DNA of 8,591 bases from JAYEJW01 sp034716535 (GCA_034716535.1 JAYEJW010000457.1:1-8591); one strand, 5' to 3'. Counted from the stretch's first letter, positions 1 through 6,107 are shown. Notes: generated by a model from the sequence alone, not told the origin. Numbers and translations are program-made.

Positions 1-1
1 G

Positions 2-379
2 GCCGCCGAGGAAGCAAAGCGCAAAGCCGAGGAAGAGGCGCGGCGGACCCGCGAACAGGATCTGCTCAGCGCCCTCGAGGCCGAGCAGGCGGCGAGCGAG
101 CTTGATTCCTACGTGGCCGCAATCGATGAGCGCATCCGCCAGGTCTGGGTGCGCCCGTCGGGCAGCAAGCGAGACCTGGTGTGCACCGTGGAGGTTCGGC
201 TGATTCCGGGCGGTGAAGTCGTCCCGGGGAGCGTACGTGTTGTCAGCAGCAGCGGCGACGGCGCCTATGACCGCTCTGTCGTTGCAGCCGTCTACAAGGC
301 ATCGCCACTGCCGGTTCCCTCCGGACGGTTGTTTGACCGGTTCCGGGATGCGCACTTCGTATTCAAAGCGGATAACTGA
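2..379 (+). CDS. tolA: TolA, C-terminal part (5' end outside window)
   Basis: The reading frame is open from the left edge and encodes the last 125 residues. The first ~35 residues are Ala/Glu/Lys/Arg-rich (AAEEAKRKAEEEARR), the end of the long helical domain II that spans the periplasm. The rest is the compact C-terminal domain III, with the family pattern of a central Trp (IRQVWVRP), a Cys in a beta strand (CTVEVRLIPGG), an SSGD turn, and a PLPVP stretch before the final Phe-rich strand. TolA is an inner-membrane protein that, with TolQ and TolR, uses proton motive force to reach TolB and Pal. The stop lies six bases before the tolB start, so the two are probably co-transcribed and coupled. 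A GTG at 113 is internal, not the start. Confidence 0.93.
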   Translation, partial: AAEEAKRKAEEEARRTREQDLLSALEAEQAASELDSYVAAIDERIRQVWVRPSGSKRDLVCTVEVRLIPGGEVVPGSVRVVSSSGDGAYDRSVVAAVYKASPLPVPSGRLFDRFRDAHFVFKADN

Positions 380-385
380 CCCTAG

Positions 386-1684
386 ATGATGAAACGATCG
401 ATCATTCTCTCTCTCCTGCTTCTCCTTGGGTTGCACGGCGTGGCCCAGGCCCGCCTCACCATCGAGATTACCGGCGGTGCCGAAGGCGCACAGCCCATTG
501 CCGTCGTGCCGTTTGGCAAACCCGAGGGGGTCGCACCGACGGAGGACGTGGCCGCTGTCATTGCTGCGGACCTTGCCCGTACGGGTCGCTTCAAGCCCAT
601 GCCGCGGCGGGACATGCTTGCCACGCCCCACACGGCCGAGGAGGTGGATCTGCGTGATTGGCGGCTGCTGGGGATGGACAACCTGGTTGTGGGCGAGGTG
701 AAGCAGGGGAGTGCCGGGGGCTACGAGGTCAGTTTCGTCCTGTTCGACGTCTTCCGTGGCGAGCAGCTGGCGGCCTTGACCTTCGGCGGCAGTGCGGCGG
801 AGCTGCGCTACACGGCCCACCGCATCGCCGACGCCATTTATGAGCGGTTGACCGGATCGCCGGGGGTCTTCGCGACCCGCATCGCCTACGTTACATCCGA
901 GCGTGGGGTCGGCGGAGCGGATCGGGTCACCCTCCGGGTGGCCGATGCCGACGGCTACAATCCGCAGACCATCGTCTCCTCCAAAGATCCCATCATGTCC
1001 CCCGCCTGGTCACGGGACGGCCGCCGACTGGCCTACGTATCCTTCGAGAACCGGAAGACGGCCATCTACGTCCAAGAGCTCGCGACCGGCCGTCGCGAGC
1101 GGGTGGCGAGCTTCAAGGGAATCAACGGCTCGCCCGCCTGGTCTCCCGACGGCCGCAGCCTTGCCATGACGCTTTCCAAGGGGGGCAATCCGGATATCTA
1201 CGTTCTCGACCTCACCACTCGCAATCTGCGTCAGGTTACTGACCACTTCGGGATCGATACCGAGCCTTCCTGGTCCCCGGACGGCAGCCACATCATTTTC
1301 ACCTCCGGGCGAGGTGGCAACCCCCAGATCTACAAGATGCCCGCTGCCGGCGGGGCGGCCCAGCGGGTCACCTTTGAGCACGATTACAATGGCCGCGCGT
1401 CTTATGCCCCGGACGGCCGCTCGCTGGTCATGGTCAGCCGGGTGAACGGGCGCTTTCGCATCGGTCTGCTGGACCTGAGTACGGGCATCACCCGCCTGCT
1501 GAGCGAAGGCAGTCTGGACGAGTCGCCGAGTTTCGCTCCCAACGGCAGCATGGTAATTTATGCGACCCTCCACAACGGTCGGGGCGTCCTTTCCGCGGTG
1601 TCGGTCGATGGCAGCGTGAGTCAGCGTCTGTCCCAAGATCTTGGCGAGGTCCGCGAGCCGGCGTGGTCGCCCATTCTGCGTTAG
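386..1684 (+). CDS. tolB: TolB, periplasmic Tol-Pal beta-propeller protein
   Basis: The gene encodes 432 residues, the usual TolB length. Residues 1-22 form a signal peptide (Lys-Arg, a Leu-rich core, then VAQA before RLTIEITGG). Residues ~23-160 are the N-terminal alpha/beta domain, which in studied TolB proteins binds TolA and outer-membrane partners. From ~165 to the end runs a six-bladed propeller with PD40 blades seen as SPAWSRDG (~205), SPAWSPDG (~249), EPSWSPDG (~293), ASYAPDG (~338), SPSFAPNG (~380) and EPAWSP (~424). The propeller binds Pal. Two ATG codons lie in tandem at 386 and 389 and either could be used. No good Shine-Dalgarno is seen, which fits coupling to tolA just upstream. 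The 173-bp gap before pal is longer than the other spacings in the cluster, but no convincing promoter was found in it. Confidence 0.96.
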   Translation: MMKRSIILSLLLLLGLHGVAQARLTIEITGGAEGAQPIAVVPFGKPEGVAPTEDVAAVIAADLARTGRFKPMPRRDMLATPHTAEEVDLRDWRLLGMDNLVVGEVKQGSAGGYEVSFVLFDVFRGEQLAALTFGGSAAELRYTAHRIADAIYERLTGSPGVFATRIAYVTSERGVGGADRVTLRVADADGYNPQTIVSSKDPIMSPAWSRDGRRLAYVSFENRKTAIYVQELATGRRERVASFKGINGSPAWSPDGRSLAMTLSKGGNPDIYVLDLTTRNLRQVTDHFGIDTEPSWSPDGSHIIFTSGRGGNPQIYKMPAAGGAAQRVTFEHDYNGRASYAPDGRSLVMVSRVNGRFRIGLLDLSTGITRLLSEGSLDESPSFAPNGSMVIYATLHNGRGVLSAVSVDGSVSQRLSQDLGEVREPAWSPILR

Positions 1685-1857
1685 CAGCTCGGTGGTGATC
1701 GATTGCTCGCAACCGGCGCAACTTGATAGTCGTTGAGATCGCGCCGCCCGGGCGAAATCGGCTTCTGTCCCTCTCGCAGAGGCGTGGGGGCAAGGCTTGG
1801 TCGACCCGGTGGGATTCTGGTCTGTAACTTCGTTTAACCCCCTCGCGTGATGAGGAG

Positions 1858-2391
1858 ATGAGCTTGAACAAGATGCTCCGTAGGTTTCTGGCGGTATCGG
1901 CTGCGGCCGTTCTGTTGGCGGGTTGTCCCACCAAGCCGGTCGACGAGAAAGAGCCGGGCACGGATGTCGAGGACCGCACCGGAACGGCCGGCGCTGCCGG
2001 TACTGCGGGTCTGCCCGGAAGGGGCGGCTACACCGCCGCCGACCTCAACGATCCCTCCAGTCCCCTTTACCAGCGTGTCATCTACTTCGAATATGATCAA
2101 AGCGATATCCAGCCCCAGTTCGTGGATGTGCTGCGCGCTCACGCCTCTTACCTGTCGTCCAACACGGGCGCGGGGGTGACCCTCGAAGGCCACACCGACG
2201 AGCGTGGAACGCGAGAGTACAATCTCGCGCTCGGCGATCAGCGGGCGGACACAGTACGGCGGTTTCTGCTGGCGGAGGGTGTCGCGGATGGCCAGATCAA
2301 CACCCTGAGCTACGGGCAGGAGAAGCCGGCGAACCCCGCCCATACGGAAGCGGCTTGGGCGTTGAACCGGCGCGTCCACTTGGTGTATTGA
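1858..2391 (+). CDS. pal: Pal, peptidoglycan-associated outer-membrane lipoprotein
   Basis: This encodes 177 residues. A lipoprotein signal peptide ends in the lipobox LLAGC with the acylated Cys at 23. A Gly/Ala/Thr-rich linker runs to ~55, and an OmpA-like domain fills ~70-177. The peptidoglycan-binding pattern is intact: GHTDERGT (111-118) with Asp114, then NLALGDQRA (122-130) with Arg129, which in the family hold diaminopimelate. Pal anchors the outer membrane to the wall and is released or recruited by TolB. The start is uncertain. GAGGAG at 1852-1857 abuts the ATG at 1858 with no spacer, whereas the in-frame TTG at 1864 lies six bases from it. Starting at 1864 would give MNKMLRRFL and still a normal signal peptide. 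Confidence 0.96.
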   Translation: MSLNKMLRRFLAVSAAAVLLAGCPTKPVDEKEPGTDVEDRTGTAGAAGTAGLPGRGGYTAADLNDPSSPLYQRVIYFEYDQSDIQPQFVDVLRAHASYLSSNTGAGVTLEGHTDERGTREYNLALGDQRADTVRRFLLAEGVADGQINTLSYGQEKPANPAHTEAAWALNRRVHLVY

Positions 2392-2401
2392 GGGGATGTC
2401 C

Positions 2402-3208
2402 ATGAGTATGCGCGCAACGCTCCTCGTTCTGGTTTGTTCCCTGGTCCTGACGCCCGCGTTCTCGCTTGCAGCTGACGCCGGTCTGGAGGGCAGGGTGGCC
2501 CGTCTGGAGCGTATCCTCAGCAATCAGAGCATGTCGGACCTGCTCCTGCAGATCCAGCGGCTAAAGCAGGAGATGCAGAAGCTGCGCGGCCAGGTAGAGC
2601 TGCAGCAGCACGAGATCTCAACGCTTAAGCAGCAGCAGCGGGACCAGTACCTGGACATCGACTCCCGTCTGCGTGGTCAATCGGGTGGTGCCGCGGCCTC
2701 CCCACCGGTGGCCGGCCCGAAATCCGTACCCGCCGAAGGAGGCGCGCCGACGACCTCTCCCGAGCGGAAAGCCGAGGGCGCACCGGACCTCGCCGTCCCG
2801 AAATCCGAGGCGGCTCAGCAGGTGAGTGAGAAGAAGGCCTATGGCATGGCTTTCGACCTGCTCAAACAAAGGCGCTACGACGAAGCAGTCCGGGGCTTCG
2901 AGGATCTGCTGGCGCTCTATCCCAACGGTGAGTTCGCGGACAACGCCAGGTACTGGCTGGGCGAGACCTACTACGTCAAGCGGGACTATGCGGCCGCCCT
3001 GACCGAGTTTCAGCGCGTGCTCGCCAACTATCCCCTGAGTCCGAAGGTGCCTGCGGCCATGTTGAAGATGGGCTATATCCAGTACGAGCAGAGCGAATGG
3101 AATCGCAGCCGCGCCACGCTGCAGGACGTGGTCAAGAAGTTCCCCGATTCCACCGAGGCGCGCCTGGCCCAGAGCCGCCTCGAGCGCATGACCCGGGAGG
3201 GCCACTGA
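2402..3208 (+). CDS. cpoB: CpoB (YbgF), periplasmic division coordinator with TPR repeats
   Basis: From the ATG at 2402 the product is 268 residues. A signal peptide (VLVCSLVLTPAFSLA) is followed by a coiled coil of ~60 residues rich in Leu, Gln and Lys (LQIQRLKQEMQKLRGQVELQ), the trimerisation region of this family. A Pro/Ala/Gly linker comes next, then three tetratricopeptide repeats, starting near KAYGMAFDLLKQRRYDEA, ADNARYWLGETYYVKRDYA and AAMLKMGYIQYEQSEW. In E. coli CpoB binds TolA and links outer-membrane constriction to PBP1B. An ATG also lies at 2396, directly after AGGGG (2391-2395) with no spacer; the ATG at 2402 is six bases from it and is preferred. The gene follows pal by only a few bases, so it belongs to the same transcript. 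Confidence 0.94.
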   Translation: MSMRATLLVLVCSLVLTPAFSLAADAGLEGRVARLERILSNQSMSDLLLQIQRLKQEMQKLRGQVELQQHEISTLKQQQRDQYLDIDSRLRGQSGGAAASPPVAGPKSVPAEGGAPTTSPERKAEGAPDLAVPKSEAAQQVSEKKAYGMAFDLLKQRRYDEAVRGFEDLLALYPNGEFADNARYWLGETYYVKRDYAAALTEFQRVLANYPLSPKVPAAMLKMGYIQYEQSEWNRSRATLQDVVKKFPDSTEARLAQSRLERMTREGH

Positions 3209-3231
3209 AGGGTTGATGGGTTCAGGTCGCC

Positions 3232-3250
3232 GGGTCGGGTCGGGTCGGGG
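3232..3250 (+). repeat. Short GGGTC tandem repeat, potential G-quadruplex
   Basis: Three GGG runs each followed by TC lead into GGGG, giving a textbook four-run G-quadruplex pattern with two-base loops. It starts 24 bases after the cpoB stop, inside the 153-bp gap before queE. It lies on the coding strand, so it would also occur in a read-through transcript. Whether it folds or matters is not known. Confidence 0.6.
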
Positions 3251-3347
3251 TCCCTGCGGCTGCTCGATTGCGCGGAGCATCCAATTCGATGCGTACCCCG
3301 CCTTCGCCACAAGAGGGGCCCACACCTTGTACGGGTTGTTGATGGCA

Positions 3348-3364
3348 CATAGGTGCTTCCTATG
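3348..3364 (+). promoter_or_regulatory. Hairpin covering the queE ribosome binding site and start codon
   Basis: CATAGG (3348-3353) and CCTATG (3359-3364) are perfect reverse complements around the loop TGCTT. The left arm and loop contain the likely Shine-Dalgarno AGGTG (3351-3355), and the right arm ends with the queE ATG. Folding would hide both, so it may lower queE translation. The stem is only six pairs and could be chance; no preQ1 riboswitch core was recognised around it. Confidence 0.35.
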
Positions 3365-4012
3365 AGTAACAGCCCCCGCCTGCGCGTCACAGAGATCTTC
3401 CATTCGCTCCAAGGTGAGGGTCTCAGCACGGGCGAGCGTACCGTTTTCGTCCGCCTCACCGGTTGCCCCCTGCGTTGTACCTACTGCGACACCGACTACG
3501 CCTTCAAGGGCGGCCAATGGATGTCCGTGGGAGAGATCCTGGACGAGGTCGGCCGCTTCGAGGTCCGTTATGTCTGCGTGACCGGCGGCGAGCCCCTGGC
3601 CCAGCGGGACTGCCCGGCCCTGCTCGTCGCGCTGTGCGATGCCGGTTACGAGGTGTCCCTGGAGACGGCCGGGGCGCTGGACGTCTTGCCGGTCGATCCG
3701 AGGGTGGTGAAGGTCCTGGACCTCAAGACCCCGGCCTCGGGTGAGCTGGACAAGAATCTGTACGCCAACCTGGAGCACCTGTCCCAGCGCGATCAGATCA
3801 AGTTCGTCATTTGCGACGAAGAGGACTACCGCTGGGCGGCGGAGCAGGTGTCGGAGCACGGTCTCGACCGGCGCTGCCATGTCCTGTTGTCCCCAGTCTT
3901 CGGGGAGCTCCGGCCCCGTGACCTGGGAGATTGGATCCTCCGAGACCGATTGCCGGTGCGCCTGCAGGTCCAGCTCCACAAGGTTCTGTGGGGTGATGAG
4001 CGCGGGCGCTAA
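3362..4012 (+). CDS. queE: QueE, 7-carboxy-7-deazaguanine synthase (radical SAM)
   Basis: The product is 216 residues. QueE converts 6-carboxy-5,6,7,8-tetrahydropterin to 7-carboxy-7-deazaguanine in the queuosine pathway. The iron-sulfur triad is CPLRCTYC, with cysteines at 35, 39 and 42 (CX3CX2C), followed by DTDYAF. The SAM-binding GGEP motif is at 75-78. The N-terminal IFHSLQGEG signature and the C-terminal LQVQLHKVLWGD are characteristic of proteobacterial QueE. The ATG at 3362 is preferred over an in-frame GTG at 3353 because AGGTG stands six bases before it and MSNSPRLRV matches the normal short N-terminus. queC follows on the same strand and takes the product as its substrate. The stop codon lies in a 9-bp tandem repeat. 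Confidence 0.95.
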   Translation: MSNSPRLRVTEIFHSLQGEGLSTGERTVFVRLTGCPLRCTYCDTDYAFKGGQWMSVGEILDEVGRFEVRYVCVTGGEPLAQRDCPALLVALCDAGYEVSLETAGALDVLPVDPRVVKVLDLKTPASGELDKNLYANLEHLSQRDQIKFVICDEEDYRWAAEQVSEHGLDRRCHVLLSPVFGELRPRDLGDWILRDRLPVRLQVQLHKVLWGDERGR

Positions 4013-4036
4013 GGGCGCTAAGGGCGCTAAGGGCGC
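4004..4036 (+). repeat. GGGCGCTAA tandem repeat over the queE stop
   Basis: Three perfect copies of the 9-bp unit GGGCGCTAA (4004-4012, 4013-4021, 4022-4030) are followed by a partial GGGCGC (4031-4036). The TAA of the first unit is the queE stop. Because nine is a multiple of three, every unit repeats the Gly-Arg-stop reading in the queE frame, so the array gives three successive in-frame stops. It looks like replication slippage of the gene end. Confidence 0.9.
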
Positions 4037-4055
4037 GACGCGGCAGCGGAGGTTC

Positions 4056-4182
4056 GCCTTATCGGCGCAGAAAACCGAAAGACCATGACGAATGCCATCG
4101 TCCTTCTCTCGGGCGGTCTCGACTCGGCCACGACCCTGGCTGTCGCGCGGCATGCAGGTTACGTTTGCTACGCGCTGAGCAT
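4056..4182 (+). repeat. 127-bp direct repeat, copy 1 (left contig end)
   Basis: These 127 bases, ending at the first N, are identical to 4283-4409, which starts right after the last N. They contain the sequence just before queC and its first 98 bases. A perfect overlap of 127 bases is what remains when two contigs of a de Bruijn graph built with k=127 are scaffolded without merging. The repeat is therefore most likely an assembly artefact. Confidence 0.93.
4085..4182 (+). pseudogene. queC: Duplicate queC start cut by the assembly gap
   Basis: The first 32 codons of queC, including the SGGLDS ATP-binding loop, are present here and run into the N block. They are identical to the start of the complete gene beginning at 4312. 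This is not a real second gene: removing the gap and one repeat copy (227 bases in all) leaves a single intact queC beginning 72 bases after the queE stop. Confidence 0.88.
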
Positions 4183-4282
4183 NNNNNNNNNNNNNNNNNN
4201 NNNNNNNNNNNNNNNNNNNNNNNNNNNNNNNNNNNNNNNNNNNNNNNNNNNNNNNNNNNNNNNNNNNNNNNNNNNNNNNNNN
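4183..4282. other. Assembly gap (100 N)
   Basis: There are exactly 100 unknown bases, a conventional placeholder length for a scaffold join of unmeasured size. Identical 127-bp flanks show the true gap length is probably negative: the contigs overlap. Any open reading frame translated across it is meaningless. Confidence 0.97.
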
Positions 4283-4409
4283 GCCTTATCGGCGCAGAAA
4301 ACCGAAAGACCATGACGAATGCCATCGTCCTTCTCTCGGGCGGTCTCGACTCGGCCACGACCCTGGCTGTCGCGCGGCATGCAGGTTACGTTTGCTACGC
4401 GCTGAGCAT
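4283..4409 (+). repeat. 127-bp direct repeat, copy 2 (right contig end)
   Basis: An exact copy of 4056-4182, this begins immediately after the N block and runs into the intact queC sequence. It belongs to the contig carrying the complete gene. See copy 1 for the interpretation as an unmerged k-mer overlap. Confidence 0.93.
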
Positions 4410-4980
4410 GGACTACGGCCAACGCCACCGCGCCGAGCTTCAGGCCGCGCGCCGGGTGGCGGAATCCTTGGGGGCGGCCGAGCACAAGGTCATCCGCATC
4501 GGCTTGGATGCCATCGGTGGCTCTGCCCTTACCGACCCGTCCATCGCCGTGCCCGAGCAGCCCGATGAGGGTATCCCCATCACCTATGTGCCCGCCCGCA
4601 ACACGGTCCTGCTCGCTCTGGCCCTTGGTTGGGCCGAGGTGGTGGGCGCGCGAGACATCTTCATCGGCGTCAACGCCGTGGACTACTCCGGTTACCCGGA
4701 CTGTCGCCCCGTCTTTATCGACGCCTTCGAGAGACTCGCCAATCTGGCCACCAAGGCGGGCGTGGAAGGGGAGCGCTTCCGCATCCATGCGCCGCTCATC
4801 GATCTCACCAAGGCGCAGATCATCCGCCGTGGCTTGCAGCTCGGGGTGGACTACGCGCTGACGGTGTCTTGTTATCAGGCGGACGAAGACGCCCGCGCAT
4901 GCGGTGTCTGCGACTCCTGTCGCCTGCGCGCGGAGGGGTTCCGCGCCGCCTCAGTGCCGGACCCGACCCGTTACCGTTAG
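4312..4980 (+). CDS. queC: QueC, 7-cyano-7-deazaguanine (preQ0) synthase
   Basis: The product is 222 residues, the normal family length. QueC is a cytoplasmic enzyme that uses ATP and ammonia to turn 7-carboxy-7-deazaguanine into preQ0, precursor of queuosine. The PP-loop SGGLDS is at residues 9-14 and MDYGQRH follows at ~33. The zinc-binding cysteines are 187, 197, 200 and 203 (VSCY, then CGVCDSC). VPARNT and GVNAVDYSGYPDCRP are also typical. The ATG at 4312 is the natural start; a longer frame reading back through the N block is an artefact. With the false duplication removed, queC sits 72 bases behind queE, so the two probably share a transcript. No clear ribosome site is seen. No terminator was recognised after it. 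Confidence 0.95.
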   Translation: MTNAIVLLSGGLDSATTLAVARHAGYVCYALSMDYGQRHRAELQAARRVAESLGAAEHKVIRIGLDAIGGSALTDPSIAVPEQPDEGIPITYVPARNTVLLALALGWAEVVGARDIFIGVNAVDYSGYPDCRPVFIDAFERLANLATKAGVEGERFRIHAPLIDLTKAQIIRRGLQLGVDYALTVSCYQADEDARACGVCDSCRLRAEGFRAASVPDPTRYR

Positions 4981-4990
4981 CCGCGCGGGG

Positions 4991-5019
4991 TTCAACTTTA
5001 CTCTCGAACCGGGTATGCT
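4991..5019 (+). promoter_or_regulatory. Candidate sigma-70 promoter before tRNA-Lys
   Basis: TTCAAC (4991-4996) and TATGCT (5014-5019) are separated by exactly 17 bases, directly after queC. The -35 matches the consensus at only three of six positions and the -10 at four of six. A transcript would start about 95 bases before the mature tRNA, which would need 5' processing. It is the best candidate in the 140-bp gap, but weak. Confidence 0.3.
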
Positions 5020-5036
5020 TCCGCTTCTTCAGCGGG

Positions 5037-5061
5037 ACGTACTTGGTGCAGGAAAGTACGT
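5037..5061 (+). other. 8-bp perfect hairpin in the tRNA leader
   Basis: ACGTACTT (5037-5044) and AAGTACGT (5054-5061) are perfect reverse complements around a nine-base loop. No T run follows, so it is not a typical intrinsic terminator. It would lie in the leader of a tRNA transcript from the candidate promoter upstream. Function unknown. Confidence 0.4.
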
Positions 5062-5120
5062 GCTACAGACCGGACGGGTCCTCCGAGACCGCGTAGACGG
5101 CCACCACGGCCCCGAATCTT

Positions 5121-5196
5121 GCGCCCTTAGCTCAGTTGGTAGAGCATCTGACTTTTAATCAGGTGGTCGATGGTTCGAGTCCATCAGGGCGCGCCA
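5121..5196 (+). tRNA. tRNA-Lys, anticodon TTT
   Basis: A complete 76-base cloverleaf is present. The acceptor stem is GCGCCCT paired with AGGGCGC, the D arm is GCTC/GAGC around AGTTGGTA, and the anticodon stem is TCTGA/TCAGG around CTTTTAA. The anticodon is TTT at 5154-5156. The T arm is GATGG/CCATC around TTCGAGT. The discriminator is G and the CCA end is encoded (5194-5196). In Pseudomonas aeruginosa the tRNA-Lys beside queC is a documented insertion site for islands such as PAPI-2. The change to accessory genes right after this copy fits the same use. Confidence 0.97.
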
Positions 5197-5205
5197 TAAA
5201 AACAA

Positions 5206-5241
5206 GGGCTTAGACGTTTTTCGTCTAGGCTCTTTGTCTTT
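5206..5241 (+). terminator. Intrinsic terminator after tRNA-Lys
   Basis: An 11-pair stem (5206-5216 with 5222-5232, two of the pairs G-T) closes a loop of five T. It is followed by the T-rich tail TTTGTCTTT. It begins nine bases after the tRNA CCA end, where a tRNA terminator is expected. The complementary side is less T-rich, so it mainly serves the + strand. Confidence 0.7.
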
Positions 5242-5261
5242 GAGTCACCATAGAGTCACCA
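5242..5261 (+). repeat. Paired GAGTCACCA direct repeats, possible integrase arm sites
   Basis: GAGTCACCA occurs at 5242-5250 and again at 5253-5261, one helical turn apart. Each resembles the lambda integrase arm-type consensus (C/A)AGTCACTAT, and lambda P' arm sites are also adjacent. The pair lies about 46 bases beyond the tRNA 3' end, a plausible place for the arm of an attachment site whose core is the tRNA end. No second copy of the tRNA 3' end and no integrase gene is in the window, so this remains tentative. Confidence 0.4.
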
Positions 5262-5299
5262 CGGGAACCGGTTTTACCAGTTTCGCACACGGCTCGCCC

Positions 5300-5316
5300 T
5301 GTACCATCGTGGTACA
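5300..5316. promoter_or_regulatory. 17-bp palindrome, operator-like
   Basis: TGTACCA and TGGTACA are perfect 7-bp inverted arms around TCG. It lies between the tRNA and the DUF4124 gene in a stretch with no convincing gene. Such dyads often bind dimeric repressors, but no regulator gene is nearby and the ligand is unknown. Confidence 0.4.
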
Positions 5317-5417
5317 TGTTCACCTCGTGGCCGGTCCTCTCGTTCGCGCGCGCTCACCAACCTCCGTTTGGAACGGAAGATGGCCTAGAGTTTTGATCGG
5401 CCACACAGAACAGTTGG

Positions 5418-5431
5418 GATATCGCGATATC
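5418..5431. promoter_or_regulatory. 14-bp perfect palindrome before the DUF4124 gene
   Basis: GATATCGCGATATC is a perfect palindrome with no spacer, 52 bases before the start of the gene at 5484. The position suits an operator for that gene. No promoter hexamers could be placed with confidence around it. Confidence 0.4.
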
Positions 5432-5483
5432 ATCGGAAGCTGGAGCATGAAACCCGCCTTGCGAGCTATCTTCTGAAAAAAAC

Positions 5484-6107
5484 ATGGACGTACACGCAGC
5501 GAGAATTCTCGTCGCGCTCCTCCTTCCACTCGCCGCCAACGCCGCCACCTACAAATGCACCCAGCCGGACGGCGGCGTCACGTTCCGGCAGACAGAGTGC
5601 GCCAGATCAGACGCCCAAGAAACAGTAGATGTGGACGCAGGACCGCAAGGTAGCGGCGCGAGTTCGAGAAAGAATGACTACTACGCCACCGAGAACCGCA
5701 TTAGACAGTTAGAAAGCGAACGTGAGCGACTCGAGACTAAGGAAACGCGGGAAAAGAACAGTCTTCACAGAGAATTAATAACAATTCGCATGCGCGGCGG
5801 GAGCCGTGCGCGGGCACAAGAAATCCAGGAAAGACTATGGGAATTAGACGAGGAGTATTGGCAGCGATGGTTTGAGAATAATGAGTTCCAAAAAGAGAAA
5901 TACAGCGCTCGTTTCGAGACCTTTGGAGAACCAAGATTTCAGCAGAAAGCCCAGGAAAAGGAAGGCTATTTGTGTATAAAATACCGATTCCGCAAGAGTG
6001 AGTTACAGCGCGGTATAGACTCTGGTTTCATTCGAAATGACAGTCGATCCAATAGACTCTTCCGGCAATACGAAATCGGTATCCGCTCGAACTGCAAAAC
6101 GAACTAG
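5484..6107 (+). CDS. Exported DUF4124-domain protein with coiled coil
   Basis: The product is 207 residues. A signal peptide (ARILVALLLPLAANA) is cut near residue 20-21. It leads into a short DUF4124 module, seen as YKCTQPDGGVTFRQTEC (23-39), resembling the usual YKWxDxxGxxxYSDxP pattern. Residues ~64-130 are highly charged and predicted to form a helical coiled coil (ENRIRQLESERERLETKE). The C-terminal third is basic with Cys163 and Cys204. DUF4124 proteins are common periplasmic proteins of proteobacteria with no established biochemical role. The start follows a run of A without a clear Shine-Dalgarno. The gene is less GC-rich than the tol/que block and lies on the accessory side of the tRNA, so it may have arrived by transfer. 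It converges with the leftward cluster, ends 20 bases apart. Confidence 0.8.
   Translation: MDVHAARILVALLLPLAANAATYKCTQPDGGVTFRQTECARSDAQETVDVDAGPQGSGASSRKNDYYATENRIRQLESERERLETKETREKNSLHRELITIRMRGGSRARAQEIQERLWELDEEYWQRWFENNEFQKEKYSARFETFGEPRFQQKAQEKEGYLCIKYRFRKSELQRGIDSGFIRNDSRSNRLFRQYEIGIRSNCKTN

Noticed and set aside
1010..1636. A 208-residue minus-strand frame
   Set aside because: It is antisense to the conserved propeller of tolB and has no recognisable domain or ribosome site.
3209..3361. A preQ1 riboswitch before queE
   Set aside because: The conserved aptamer core and A-rich tail of known preQ1 classes were not found.
4004..4036. A CRISPR-like array
   Set aside because: The units are 9-bp contiguous tandem repeats without spacers.
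2618..4153. A 511-residue open frame on the minus strand
   Set aside because: It lies antisense to cpoB, queE and the start of queC, and its low-complexity composition is typical of shadows in GC-rich genes.
4165..4980. A 271-residue frame reading through the N block into queC
   Set aside because: Its N-terminal part is unknown bases and upstream sequence; the true start is the ATG at 4312, which gives a standard-length QueC.
5234..5476. An 80-residue frame between the tRNA and the DUF4124 gene
   Set aside because: It starts with TTG inside the terminator tail, has no ribosome site, and covers repeats and palindromes; the translation shows no domain.
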